From contig CM056742.1 in the NCBI GenBank assembly GCA_029851415.1, forward strand, positions 153,269,121-153,333,120: a stretch of DNA of 64,000 bases, written 5' to 3'. Shown one piece after another: positions 19,269 to 32,900 of this stretch. The notes beneath the pieces were generated by a model. The model was not told the DNA's origin and did not search any database. It was given only the letters and a program-made list of their open reading frames with translations. Position 1 is the stretch's first letter; the number at the start of each line of letters is the position of its first letter. A program made the translations under genes and the position numbers. This DNA comes from Eretmocerus hayati (Eukaryota; Arthropoda; Insecta; Hymenoptera; Aphelinidae).

Positions 19269-21471
19269 TGCACCTAGCGTTAATGCATAGATTGAAACTG
19301 GTTTTTTAAAGTCTTCTATATGATATCAATCGGATTCTCCAAAAATGTATTCAAATCTGTACTTTTTTTAGCCATGCGGAATTTCATTGTGTTTCTTTTG
19401 GGAAAAATTATCTATCTCAGATGCTGGTATTGATGAAAGAGAAGATCATTTTTGATCAGTCGAATGGAATTTTTAGGGAATATGAAGTGACATTGAGCCA
19501 TAATATGACAATTCCAATAGTATGATGAAAAAAGCCAACATTGTCAAATATCAAAATACCTTCATAGGTCTACGGGATGTCGTGGATATTCATGAGAATC
19601 CTCGTCGCCAGAGACTTACAAATTCAGCATTACTCCTGCTTAGCATCCTTCCATTCAATTATCGAAAAATTCAAAAACTTGTCAATGCCGAAAAATGTGC
19701 GATAGGAATGAAAATCTGACATTCCCTTGAAGCCAACGAGCTATTTGAATGTCATCTTTGTGCATTGAGAAAAATGAAAATTTATCGAAAGTGGGATCGA
19801 TTATGCATCAGGCATGATATAATTAGTTAGCATTTGATGATTCATTTGAAATTTTCTATCCACCAGACGATATGGCTAAAAAATTTCGATGGTTTGGATA
19901 CACAATATTCGTCATTTATCGATAAAAATAACTTAGAAACATCATCCATAGAGATTCCAGCGAGCTTCAAAAATTGTTCACTCACAAAAACTGGAACCAA
20001 TAGAAACCTCTCAATCACTCTTTGACCTCATCAATTATACAATTCGACCAAAAAATCGAAAGCTACGATTTAAATACTTAAAGGAAAGCAAATCTTACGG
20101 AAGAAGTTCTCCGTCACATCTGCGACTCTGGTAACACACAGAGTCACCCAGACTCCTATACGAGTAGTTCACTCGGCCGTGGAAACCAGGCCGTTCAAAT
20201 GGTCGCGACCCAAAGGAATAATAGTACTCCTACAACGACACATTCAAACGCGCGACTTTGCACTATATGCACAACCATATACTATCCTATCCGTACCTAT
20301 ACATACGGCCAGACGCAATTTTAATAAATTTTCAAGCGCATCGTCGGCGCGCCAAGAGGAGGCAATTAAGCGGGCGCAACATAGTCCCGATAAGATCGGC
20401 GACTCTTGTTGCCAGGATCCACTATATACACGCGTCCTTGGAGATTCTCTTATGTACAACTATATATAGATATATGTATGTAAGTCCTAGTTGCTAATGC
20501 ATAGAGTATGAACCATCTAGGTATACTTATGCTATATGTATATACGAAATGGGTATAGGAAGATACCGCTGGCTTGATGCCGAGATATCCTCTCGCAATG
20601 TTTTCAAGCTAGCCGGAGATGTTTCCAATGGGGTGGGGGGGGGGCCCTCTTTGTTACTTGCGCAGTGGCAAACGCATATCGCCAGGATATCCGCGAGTCC
20701 TTGGAAATCTCGATGTTTTGGTGTGGTGGTTGCAAAGACTGTTGACCCTGTGTACTTTTCTGGTGTCCTCAGTCCTGTGAAATGAATTATTGCTTATAGT
20801 GAGCTTGATTGGATTGCTTTGAGAAAAATGTTACGGCGTGTATTTCAATTTTTTCTAATCAACATTTGATTGATCAAATTTTTTCGTCTCTAAAAACTAA
20901 GTAACAACAACTGTAGGGTGATTTATTGTGGCTATATTATGGTTGTATTTATTATAGCTGTTAAGTTGGAAAAATTCATTCAACCCATGAATGACACATT
21001 GGGTCAGATTGACCCCAACCAATGTTCTCCCTTGAATGACACTGAGCAAGTATCTCGCCCCATGGATTTCATTTTCAACTCATTTTGAATATCTTTTGTT
21101 GAGCTTCATAACAGCCCAGGTACGTTTATTTTTGTCAAGGCTGCTGGAGAACATTACATGCTTGTCAATAAAACATCGATTTTGAAGTGTGTCATCTGAG
21201 GCTTAAAATTCATTTCCACTCCAAAATTTAACGAATATCAAGAATCTTTCGAACCCAGGTTGATCAAAAGTATTTGGACCTTTATCTCCAACTGGTTAGG
21301 CAAAATATGTACTTACGTATTTTGCAAAAATATCGCCTCACCAAAAAAATTTGAGTTTAAAGTGAGTTAAAACTCATTCTTCATCGCTGAATCACTAATT
21401 TCCTCAACTGACCAATAACTTGTTATTCACTCATAGAATACATTATCGATAGTTTCAATTAGGAAATATTT
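19269..21471. other. No supported gene; slightly GC-richer patch at 20.1-20.8 kb
   Basis: Overlapping frames on both strands at about 20179-20497 have no recognisable product. A loose hairpin at about 20460-20545 pairs a stretch near AAGTCCTAG with one near CTAGGTATACTT. A G-run occurs at about 20635-20643. Confidence 0.35.
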
Positions 21472-21806
21472 ACAAGGGGAGTCCAAGGGGTTCGGGAGCT
21501 GGACCTGGCTGAAACTCTGGGAATCATCTCCTTTTGGCATCAAAAGATGATACCCAAAGCCGCGCAGAGTCTATAACGCTCAAGCGTTTCCGAGCTACAG
21601 GCCCCAACCCATGCATTACAGTATATCTATATATACCATTTTCCCACATATATAGATATACTGTAATGCATGGGTTGTGGCCTGTAGCCCGGAAACGCTT
21701 GGGCGTTAGACTCTGCGGCTTTGGGTATCATCTTTTGGTGCTGTAAGGAGACTATTTCCAGAGTTTCATCTGAATCCGTGACCCGCACTCCCTTCCCTCT
21801 CCTTGT
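21472..21806. mobile_element. Foldback MITE, copy 2 (335 bp)
   Basis: This is a near-perfect long palindrome. The left arm contains GATGATACCCAAAGCCGC, AGAGTCTA and CATGCATTACAGTATATCTA; the right arm repeats these inverted (TATAGATATACTGTAATGCA, GCGGCTTTGGGTATCATCTT). The ends are ACAAGGGGAG and CTCTCCTTGT. It shares ends, subterminal AAACTCTGGGAATCATCT and overall length with 2812-3145, so the two define one family. The arms of this copy are more similar to each other, which suggests it is younger or conversion-maintained. Confidence 0.8.
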
Positions 21807-22548
21807 TACCTAGTAAAAACTGATGGACAGGATTCGAAAGTTGCACGCTGGACTAGTTTTGTGAAAACGAATCTTAAAACCACTGAATAATCGATGTCCA
21901 TTGCAAATAAAACCATCGGTTTTCTTCAGTGTAGTAATACCCGTTCACGAAAGAAATGTACCTATACAACAGTTACGTGGCTTCACTGAGAAATATTTTG
22001 TCTACATAACATAATAAAGGACTGCATCACAACGTATATCCCTAAAGAAAAAAGTTATTGAGTTGTGTGAGCGGTTAATGGGTTGATAAACCAAAAAAAG
22101 TTTTCCGCGTGATGTTACCCATCAAAGATAATGACTACCACTACTCATTAAAAGTGCTATGGTAGTGATGAATTCTGTTAGTACTTGAATTCTATAAGAA
22201 TTAAACAAACAAAATATAAATCGTTTATCCCATGGTTAAAAATTCATCTATTACATCCCTATCATCGAATAAGATCCCCTATATTAGAAGCCCAACTTCC
22301 GAATTTTCATTCAGTGCGATATCACACAATCCGGTCTCCCAATTGGTCCCAAGTAGATAAAGTCGCGCACTGGTAAGACTACGATCAGCTCGCGGCTATC
22401 GTCATCCATATTCAGCACAGGGAATACTTTCCCTTTCATCCTAGAAGCACAGAATCTGTCAAAATTTAATTCACTCCTCGATATCTTTCATCAAAAGTCT
22501 TTGCCATCCTCTAATTCTATATCCCCTTTTTTCAACATTGATTGCAGG

Positions 22549-22643
22549 TGTAGCAGAAGGTGATGAGATGGCTGTGAATCAAAAAAAAGTCGTTATACTC
22601 TGAGCATCGTAAAAAGTGAGCTGAAGACTGAATTTGTTTTGAG
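22549..22643 (+). promoter_or_regulatory. Possible 5' UTR exon part before the unknown gene's ATG
   Basis: A good acceptor (polypyrimidine stretch, then GATTGCAG ending at 22548) precedes this stretch, and an in-frame TGA lies just upstream of the ATG at 22644. A short upstream ORF starts at the ATG at 22567. I infer that an untranslated first exon lies further upstream. Confidence 0.35.
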
Positions 22644-23890
22644 ATGGAGTTGGTACTGTCACCGGGGTCAGAAAGTGGTCCCGATGGTCCGGGTTCGGGA
22701 CCTTTTCGCAACGAAGATGTGCGAGAATGGTCAAGACTGGATGGAGTTACCGGTATGCTTGAGCGAGCTCGTGTTGAAACTGACCGATGGCGCGCAGATA
22801 CCCAAGATGCTCGGCATTCCTATGGAAAGGTAAAAATTCTTTAAAATTAATTTATTTCTTGCTTCTGTAAGTGTCGTGAACTGGGCCTAACATGAGATGC
22901 ATTAGGGTAATCTAGAAGAAATTGCAAGTGCTGTCCGTATCGATTGAATCCTTTGGAGATACCTCACTCATATACATTTTTCCCTTTTTTTCAAAGTAAT
23001 GAGCAAAAATTTGTAATGATGTTTTACGATAAATCTTTCAGAGACAGAGTATCTTCTAGCCTCTGTACAAGAGGATCCCATTGCTCGTTTACAAATATTG
23101 ATCATGGCCTAATCATCACAGATAAGCTATATATTCTGATCACAATAACCATGATCTTTGATGTTCATCTAGAACAATGCCACCACGCTTATATTGACGC
23201 AATACACGTTTTACGTTTCCTGATGTTTCTTTATCGCTGTAACGTCCTACCAACGTTCATATTTTCCAAAGGTAATTATGATTATCTATTCACTTGCACG
23301 CGAATTCATTGAACCTTGCTGTTTCGAGATATGAACGCTGTAAAACTTGGAGGTCATTTCAAAAAATTATTTCTATCTTGCATGCAATAAAAAAATTTTC
23401 TAGCTATTAGTTAAACACTGTTTATGGATATACAAATTCTAAATCTTGATTGAATTGGCTATTATAAGTATTGTATTTTATAAGAGAGATTCCCTTTTAG
23501 GAGATGCTTACCGTCTTGATGAAATAATAATCAAAATGAAGAAGCATATTCCAACTACGGTTTGAAAAAAAACCCACGATTCTTAATTTGGCTAATGATT
23601 CAGGTTATCTTTTGGACGCGTCGAAAATTTGGAACAATGACGGAATCGAGCAGAATATCCAAAAAATTATACACTCAATCCTTCAAATGAGTGAAAATCA
23701 ATAATTACTCACTCGTAGATTCGCGAAAAAACGTATGGAGGCGTGGTTGGTTGTAAGCAGCTACAGCGAGACGACGACGGCTTATACTGAATGCATCGGC
23801 AATCGGTTAGACTCTTTGAGAATATAATGGTGGCGGGGACCGATTTTGCACATATAGCCATACAGGAACTATACAGTACACACATTAAAA

Positions 23891-23924
<34 letters not shown>

Positions 23925-26900
23925 TCTTGACTTGAGCTGCAGTCATCAGTCGGTCTGTTTCTTATACGGTAATGTTGTGTATAGGTATAATAGGTATATA
24001 ATCAATGACAACGACGACCAAAGTAAGCGTGTGATGGAGAGTCTAGCTTTTTTCATAACTCGTCAGTGTTTCGAGCGTCGCGTTGCCGATGCGACGTATA
24101 GTGTACCCATTTACTCTTGACCGGCATATAAGTATTCTTTGACACAAGATGGTCGTATTGGGAATTTGCAATTATTTACAGTGAAAAAGTGCGTAGTTGC
24201 TGCCAAAAAAAAAAAGAAAAAAAGGTTTTTTCGTTGAAGATGTGCAAGAATTTACCTTTGCGTGCTCTCCATCGTCCTTAAATTATACTTTTTTTTAGCA
24301 GCAAGAGTCATAATGTAATTGGTAATAGTCGATTGAAAGGATGAACTGGGATTACAGAATTTTGTGCAGTTAAAATTGATTTCTGGTGAAGTGCAGTATT
24401 TTTTATTATATGAATGAGAGTGGAACGATCCGCGTTTATATGGATTTTTGAGTGGGTAGACTGTCGTATAGTGTTCTTGTTGCAATTTTTCAAAGGTGAA
24501 ATGAGTAATGGTGACGAATTTTTTGTGCAGCGTCTCTTCAAGTTTCTTTATGGTAGCAAAGGACATTCTCGATTGGTTTGAAAATGTGTGACGTGACTCT
24601 GCTGAAAATAAAAGCATATAGATACTGAATTTAACAAAAATTTTACTGATTATGAAGTTGATCGATGCCCAAAGAAGCTGGTGAAAGATTACTATGGATA
24701 ATAATAGTGTATGTATATCCCCTGCAGAATAATTTTGAATCAGAAACGAACCTCATCGGGGTTCTGGTTATTGATTGTGAAAAAAATGTATAAAAAAAAA
24801 AGGGAATTTCTCCAGATCCTTAAGAGTTACGATTGATTAAGCCAACCGATTCTGCAAGATCAAGCTATAACAATTTTCACGTTATTTTGTTAATTTACAC
24901 TCGCCAATTTTAATCACGGATGAAATTACCAAATTGAGGACTTTTGTAATGGAATTTTGAAACACATTCTCTACACATTTCGATGATCGATCATCTCAAA
25001 AAATCAATTTCAAATCTCAAAATTAGAGCAAACTTGCACAAATACCTAATACAAAATCATTGAATACAGATAAAACGCGCATAATTATTCGAGGCCTGAT
25101 GCATATCAAGAAAAGCATATCCCGCCCACCAATATACACTCAATACACGCATGACACAATATATTCTTTATAAAATGACCAAGGCAACAACGACATATAA
25201 GTTATAGCATCAGCATTTGTCGCGGGTGGCGGAGGTAGGTATTCGATTAGCGTTTATAAGCAAGCGATGATGTCCATTGGTCCTTCGAATAATATATACA
25301 GGTGCCTTTTATATACCCACACGCACTTGGAATCACTCATATATACATTCTGCGATGCATCAGTTTCTCTGTTTGAATAATCGAGAGATGCGGAATATAT
25401 ATATATATATCGCACCGGTGTTGACTCCTTATCCGGTAACTTGCAGCAGCATGGAGCATTAGGAAGATTGTGTGTTTTATTTCGTAACTAGTTGGTATTA
25501 TGCCGCAACTTTGACGACTAATTGGGGGAAACGAGGTGATGCGATTCTCTCTCTCTCTCTCTTTACTTGATGGCTAACCGAGCGTAAAATACCTATATTG
25601 CAATACGCGCGGTGCAAGCTATTATAGGGACTGTCTCTGTAACAGAAATTTTATTTCTTTGGTGAAGCAGAGTGACTGATGTGTCACTTTAGTGAGGAGA
25701 TAGAACTTTTTTGGCTATTGTGTTTTCGGACGGGTGAGCAGGCGGACGTTCAATTTTCAGTCACGGTTTCTCGACTCGTGAAATTCAACGGTTGATTTTG
25801 TTTTCTTTCTTTAATTGTAGTGTAGGTACGCTGTGAATAGAAGTTGAATTTTGCGTGAAAGATATTGTGACAAATGTCGATGGTTATATATTCCATGGTT
25901 ATATTAGTGAAAAATGAATGATAGAGTTTGATTCGAAGTGAATGTGTGATAAGTGAAGACTATCAATTTGGTTTGAGGATCGCGTGTCGATCTTGAATTG
26001 AATGGTTTCTAGTTGAAACACGCAATATCTATCAGAAGGTAAACATTACGACAGTGTACACTACGTAGCACTTGCGTTCAAGAAATATTTTTCAAAGTAA
26101 AAATCAAACAGTTCACACTTGATGTAATTTGATCGTAAATTCCATCATTATTTCATTCATATACTTGATTTTTAAATAGAATTTTCCCTATCACTCAAAA
26201 TATTCACGACAAATATGCAGTGCGGTTGCAATCATTAAACATTGAAAAATCGCATAATTTTTTTTTTTTTTGCAGATGGTCGACTCGAGAGAACGAAATT
26301 CGGCAGATGGAAGCCTAGTTCAAAAAGCTCGACGTCAAGTCGAGATATTCCAGAGCCAGGGCAACAGCGGTAGAGCATTTGAAGTCATAAGAGCCTCGCA
26401 GTGGTCTTCTTCGAGAGCAACAGACTGTACGACTTTCAACATTCCAATAACCAAATCGGACGTGAGTCATTGCATCCATCATTTTTATAATCTATCCTCA
26501 AGATATGACGTTCATTTCAGCATTCGTTGATTTATTTGAATGACAATACTTATTCGTATTACATTGGCCATTGGCTTGTCTGACGCATCTCGTCTGTTAC
26601 TACTGCGGACCGCTCGATTTCTCAATACATTCGGAAAGAATTACCTTGCTCGATTGGTCACAATCGACACATCCAATACAATTTGATACATTTTCAGCTT
26701 TGGCATAAGAATCATCAATTTCGTCAATTTCTGAAAAAACATTCGAAAGATGGACAAGAATTGAAAGCCATTGATTTTTTAATGTTCTTAACGCGAGGCC
26801 GTAGTCAGTCACCGTGTTGAATATCTTTGGAGGTAGATTAAAATACCTTTTGGCAATATCTCGAATTTTATTGAACCAAATCACATGGGATTTTGCATGC

Positions 26901-29900
26901 ATCATTTAAAATGTATGTCAGAATTGCGACATGGAGAGGAAATTCATAATAAAAAAAAATAAAAAAAAAAATTCAAAATATGGTGACAGACTACGGACTC
27001 GCTTTTATCTACAAATCATCATTACCTCCCTGCAGTTCCAAATCTTTCATAAAATACACGTATCTCTGAATTTTCACAGGAAAACGGCTGCATAGATGCA
27101 GTAAAATCAATCACAAATGGCATTACCAATGGTTCAAGCAACGGAAATGGCATATTAAACGGCAGCCTTAGCAACAGTGGTAGCGGTAGTAATAGCAGTG
27201 CAGAAGCTTCACCTCGTTTAGGCAACGGTTCATCCTGGCGAAATCAAAATCGTTTAATAATGCATCATCAAGATCGTGGTACAGCTGGTCATGATCTCGA
27301 ACAACTATCTCAGATATGTAGACGTCTTCATGACGAAGCTATAAGCCAACACAATAGACTATGGCATTTATCCGGTGGTACCTCAGCAACAAATCCCTTA
27401 TCCCTTTCGGAACAACTTTCAGCTCTCCAAAATGACGATTATAAATGTAATGGGTCGGTCCAAGAATCTCAAAATTCTTACACAAATCGTAATTCTATGT
27501 CAACATTGATACCTCGAAGTAGCTCCAATGAAGATTTATCTCATCGATCGAATAGTGGAACAAATTTAAAAGATACTAATGAAGGTATAAGTCGTTTTGC
27601 TAGAGATTCAAAATCTAGGCGTTCACTTAGAGCACCATCTTTGTCTTCTTCGTCATCAAATTCGGATCATCAGCCACAGAAACCAATTGTTAGGCCTATT
27701 GCAGTAATTAGGAGTGAACTCGTTGCTGAGAGGGCTAAGAGATTTGAACCAGAATCGAATGGTAACAGTAAGGTTCAGGATTGTGTAAGTTCTTCAAATC
27801 AGAATGGATCATCGCCAAGTCCTTCCAGAAGTCGAGTAAATGGTTTTGTGGGTTCCTTTACGCCAATTGCCAATAACGACTTTGTTAAAAACGATCCGAA
27901 GCATCCTTCAAAAATGGCATTGATGCAACAGCAGCAGGCCAACCCAACGACTGCCAAGATCGCTAATACCAAACAGCCTCCAGATAGCAATGGTGAGTTA
28001 TGGATTTTATACTGACAAGCTTGTTTGCTCAATGAAGGTTTAGCTCAATACTGTCATTGGAATAAGATTATTTTATCCGATGGTAATGTCTGACTTGCTG
28101 ATCTATAACTGTAAGAATCAGGGTTCGACACGAAAATTAATTTGACTTTCGTGACATTTGGTGACGGGAGATCGGACTTTAGTGATAACTTTGGAATTGA
28201 ACTTCATTCATTTTGAATGCACATTATCACGAGATCGGATTAATATTCAAAAATATGACAAAAATATCAAAATCAACACGAAAGTGTTGTTTCGTTTCGT
28301 ATCTCGTATCCTAGTGAAAATTCTTTTTGGCGTCCTCCAAAATTACATATGAATGATTCCGCCGAAAGTGTGATTTTTCGTGTTCCAAGCTCCCTCGAGT
28401 CTTTACTACTTGAAATGCACTTTACAGAAAATTTTCTAGGGCGTATTCTATTAGTGCGCAACTATGTTTACAGTTTTTGAAGCGATTCTAATTTTTCCGT
28501 ATTTTGTAGTGCTTCATAAAGGGTCGAAATGTCGATTCCGCCCCCTGTAGGCAGTGCACCTGCGACTTTTGACTTCACCACCACGCACATGCGGAGTCGA
28601 AACCCCCCATGTGTACTCATGCACTTCAATTTATAATACTTCAAACAACATATTCCACCACTTTGCGGATCCAAATTAAATCCTCAGCTCGCGCACGGCC
28701 ATCCGACACTTTGACGACGGGTTTGCACCAAAACTGCTTGCACAGCACTTGTAAGGTCGGCAAAGTCCCCGATCGTCTATTGAGCCTTTCTAACCAATGA
28801 GGTTGATTCTGGAATACCCAAATACACCCAATCCATGTGCAACAGTAGCCGAAAACTCGAATCTGTAGCCGGGCGCACCACATGAACGTGTTTTCAAAAT
28901 GGCGTACAGAATTTTTTGTCCTTCCCCTCCCCATGTTGTGCTCCTTCCTGGCGCCATATATCTCTTTATAAAGCACATTTGCTTAGAGTATTTGGTTGGA
29001 TTATACCAAATCTATACGGAAAAGAGTCTACGTTTAGTAGCCAAGCCGTAAAAGTATTTTTGACCCAAATCACTCCCTGCGACAATTTTGGCCTCAAAAA
29101 TCACACTTTCGGCGGAATCACCCATATACGTGTGACATTGACAGACACTAAAATTTTTCCTAATCCCGAAACAATGACGATTTTTCAACCCAAGAGAAAC
29201 CACATATTTACACAAATCAAGATTACAAAATTCGTTTAGAAACTCACGATTAATTTCCGTGTTCTCTGACTCTTGCACATCAGAGGTTTAATAGTCCCGA
29301 GAGAGGAGAAGTATTCATGACAAAGAAAAATAGTCTCTGTAATGAGATATGTTTAAGTCCACTACAGCGTTTCATCCCCATAATCTCCTCTCACGGTGAC
29401 AATCTTTGAGCGACGAAATTGTGTATTTCAGCATCTTACTTTCGCGAACAAGTGTGTTTTACGAAAAAGTGAAAAAGACAATTTGAGTAAATGATACCGC
29501 GTCAACAATGGTGAGCTCACAGAATCTTTCCACTTTCCATGGAATCTTCTAATAGTACGTCTCATGCAATTGCACTCTTTTTCAAGACAATTTTACAAAA
29601 TAACAATGCTTACCATGCCACGACAATTTCACGGCTATAATACGATGGTCACGGGTGTGCTCATTATCGTCCCTCTGTAGTACGATATAGTACATAAATA
29701 AGTAGTAGGGAGCATACCAAGTCGTGACGAAGAGAACCGCGTTAAGTTGCACTCGCTGCAACAGTGCTTTGCAAGCATGAAAAATATAATTTAAAAAAGA
29801 TCGGCTCACTGATAGTAAGAACTGTTTCAAGGTCAATAGTCAGATCATAAGTTATATATTTAGAGCCACGAGAAATTCGACTTATGCTTGATATTCATCA

Positions 29901-32900
29901 TCATACGGATTACACTGTATAACAAAATTTTGGGTCAAAATGTCTCATTGACCGGACCATGAGTGTCTTACGTATTTTTGGACGCTGAAACCAAATCCGA
30001 GCCCCAAAAAGCTCCAGAACGTCGGGATTTTTTTTTAAATGGCAGAAAATCATTTTTTCAGGCGTAGATACAAATCCTGATGAGGTAGCTCAAACGAACC
30101 ACGGGATCGTGTTCAGACGATCATTTTGCGTCGGAAAAGTTCATTTGGGTACCAGGCGCACGCGAGTATTTTTTCCCCCATGATTGTTAAACAGCAAGAA
30201 TTATCGCAAAAGTAGGTGTTTCCAAGTATTCTGAGGGACAAAAACACCTGTTTTTTGCGACAATCCTTGCTGTTTAACAATCATGGGGGAAAAAATACTC
30301 GCTTGCGCCTGGTACCCAAATGAACTTTTCCGACTCAGAATAATCTTCTGAACACGATGCCGTGGTCCATTTTGAGCAACCATATCAGGATTTCCACCTA
30401 CGTCAAAAAACCGCTGAAAAAACGCATTTTCGAGCTTTTTGAGGCTCGACTTCGGTTCCTGGGTCGAAACATATGCAAGAAAATCGTAATTTTCGTCGTG
30501 GCGAGTGTGACATTCCGACACCAAAATTTTGTTGTACATCGTTTCTTATTAGTGTAATTTAAATAACCAAAGGTAGATGATGTGAAATGTAATAGAGTAA
30601 TAATAAATTTTGTATAAATGTATAGGCACTTCAGCAGCGATAGCACTGAGCAACGGCTCCCCAATCAGCTCGAAAAAAATTGGAGAGCCACATCGGACAG
30701 TTGTACATCTACGGATTACACCCTCGCCTTCCGCAGAAAATGGTTGCAGCGTCGTAGGACCTGCAAAAACGAATGGTGAAGTTGAACGTGGAACTGTGAC
30801 TACCGACTCATCCAAAGTACAGAATAACAAAGATGAAGCGCAAACGCAGCAACAGCAACAGGTGGCCAATAACAAGCCAGTAAAGAGGGTTGAATTTTGT
30901 AAAACGGAAATACACTTTGCGCCGGATTCGGGTAAGGTAAACATCGTCGAGACGGATGAGAAACCACCCCCAACCAATAAATTTCGCAGACGTAAAAGGA
31001 ATGCGAATAATCATCAGGCAAAGCATGCTGCAGGAAGTAATCTGTCGGCCAATCCACATGTAAGTCGAAAGATTATTCTAGAAAAATCGATTAAAATGAT
31101 TTACAGGAATTATACTCGAGATCAGCATACTTATTCGATATTCAAAACAATAGAAACAATATTCTATTTCAAGAGATAGACAATTGTAAGAATTTGACCA
31201 GGGGGTCAATGGGTTTGAGCAAATTTTAGAACAATGAATAAGCACTTTCGTTGTCAAAAAGTACTGTGTACTTCTGCAAGACTAATCATGGCTTTCAAAC
31301 ATTGATCCTAGTGATTCAACTTCATAGAAGCTGTGCCCAGGACATCGATAACATCAGTAAAAAATGAGTTCAGTTCTTCTTAACAATTTTTTTTTCAATT
31401 TTTCCTGTGTTCCCTCAAGCAAGTAAAATATTCTGAACCTCTATGTTATTGCATTATAAGTATTTATGAGCCCTTAAATTCCTGAGTTATACAAAAAACT
31501 CGAGTCTTGCTCAGCAATTTTTCAGACAATACTTATATTAATCGGTATTAATTGATTATTGATCTTATATGTATTAATTGATAATTATTCGGGACAAACC
31601 TTGTCAGGGTCCTCATCAATAACATTGAAAATATAGCATCTCCGTGAAAATTCTCATTGCAGTTTCTCATGAAAACTCAACTCGAATCGATTAATCTTAG
31701 GTGCGGTCCCAAGGGGAAGGGCGGTAGAGGCGACCAACATTCCCTCCCCTTGAACCAAACATTTTTCACGTGAGATATCGAGCTGATACGCGTGTGGATT
31801 TGACTTTTGTATTGATAACCCCCCCCCCCCCCTGTAAGAGTCTACATCGACCTCCCCACAACCGGTCTCTGGGACCGGTATGTTTATCCAACGTGTTAAT
31901 TGACACATAGATAGCTGGAAAAGTTTTCAGGGCCCTATGTTGCCCTTGACAAAAATTGTAAGGTTTCTCATTTTCAACATTTCAACGTGTATTTTTACGG
32001 AAGAAGAAGTTTTTCTTCCTATTCTTGAACTGAAGAATGTTTGACCTGAGAGGTTTCAATGATAAATCATATTTACTCTTGTATATCGAAACCCTCATTT
32101 GACTAGCGCAGTACCAATAGTATTACTGCAGAAAAATAGCATTGCTCGCACTGTATGCATGCATTTTCATTTTTCTGCAGTCGTTTTCAAGTCCAGAAGA
32201 ATTTCTTGCTTTTATTCACTGCATGTTGAAAAAATGGTATACTCTATGGTTTCAGAAAGCCAACATGCCGCTAGTGCACTTCGGTGATACTTCTTTTGAG
32301 AAGTACTTTTTTGGAGGCCAAGGCAAGACTGCTTCCCATCACGATCAGACTTCGAGTAACAGTGTCAATACTGGAAAGAAACACAATTCGGATGATGGCG
32401 ATTTGAATTTCGTTATTAGGCCGAAGATGGAAAATGGTCTTCACAAATCAGGCGAAATCGATAGGTGGCCAAATCCTTTGGATAATCGGCTTTTCAGACC
32501 TTCTCACAATGGCATCGCGATTGAAACCAATGGTAATGGGATCAAAGACGATGTATCTTCTACTGAGATTAGACCGGATCACAATAAGTCAAGGGGAGCT
32601 CACACTACAACCGTAAAAATTCTCAACGACCAGAACAACGCTCTCCACAAACTTGCTCAAGGTAAGTCCCCGACTAATTTCACCCATTGATCTGTGTACG
32701 CACAGATGTGTGTACAAATATCTCCCTCAAAGGCCTCTTTTACCTATCTCGAGCTTCATATTGTATAAACTATATATTTTACCTTTCGAATGTCCTATGG
32801 CTTTCTTAAACTTACTCTATAGGTGTCGTGTTTCTCCCATGGTAAGGCCTCCGAGTTTTTTGGCTCGTTAGAACTGGGCTTATTCATGAGAAAAAGGTTT

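Noticed and set aside
20460..20545. miRNA precursor
   Set aside because: The hairpin is loose and AT-rich, with no known mature miRNA sequence recognised.
28641..28976. Minus-strand 111-codon frame as a transposase
   Set aside because: Inside the TIR element but without any DDE, hAT or other transposase motif that I can see.
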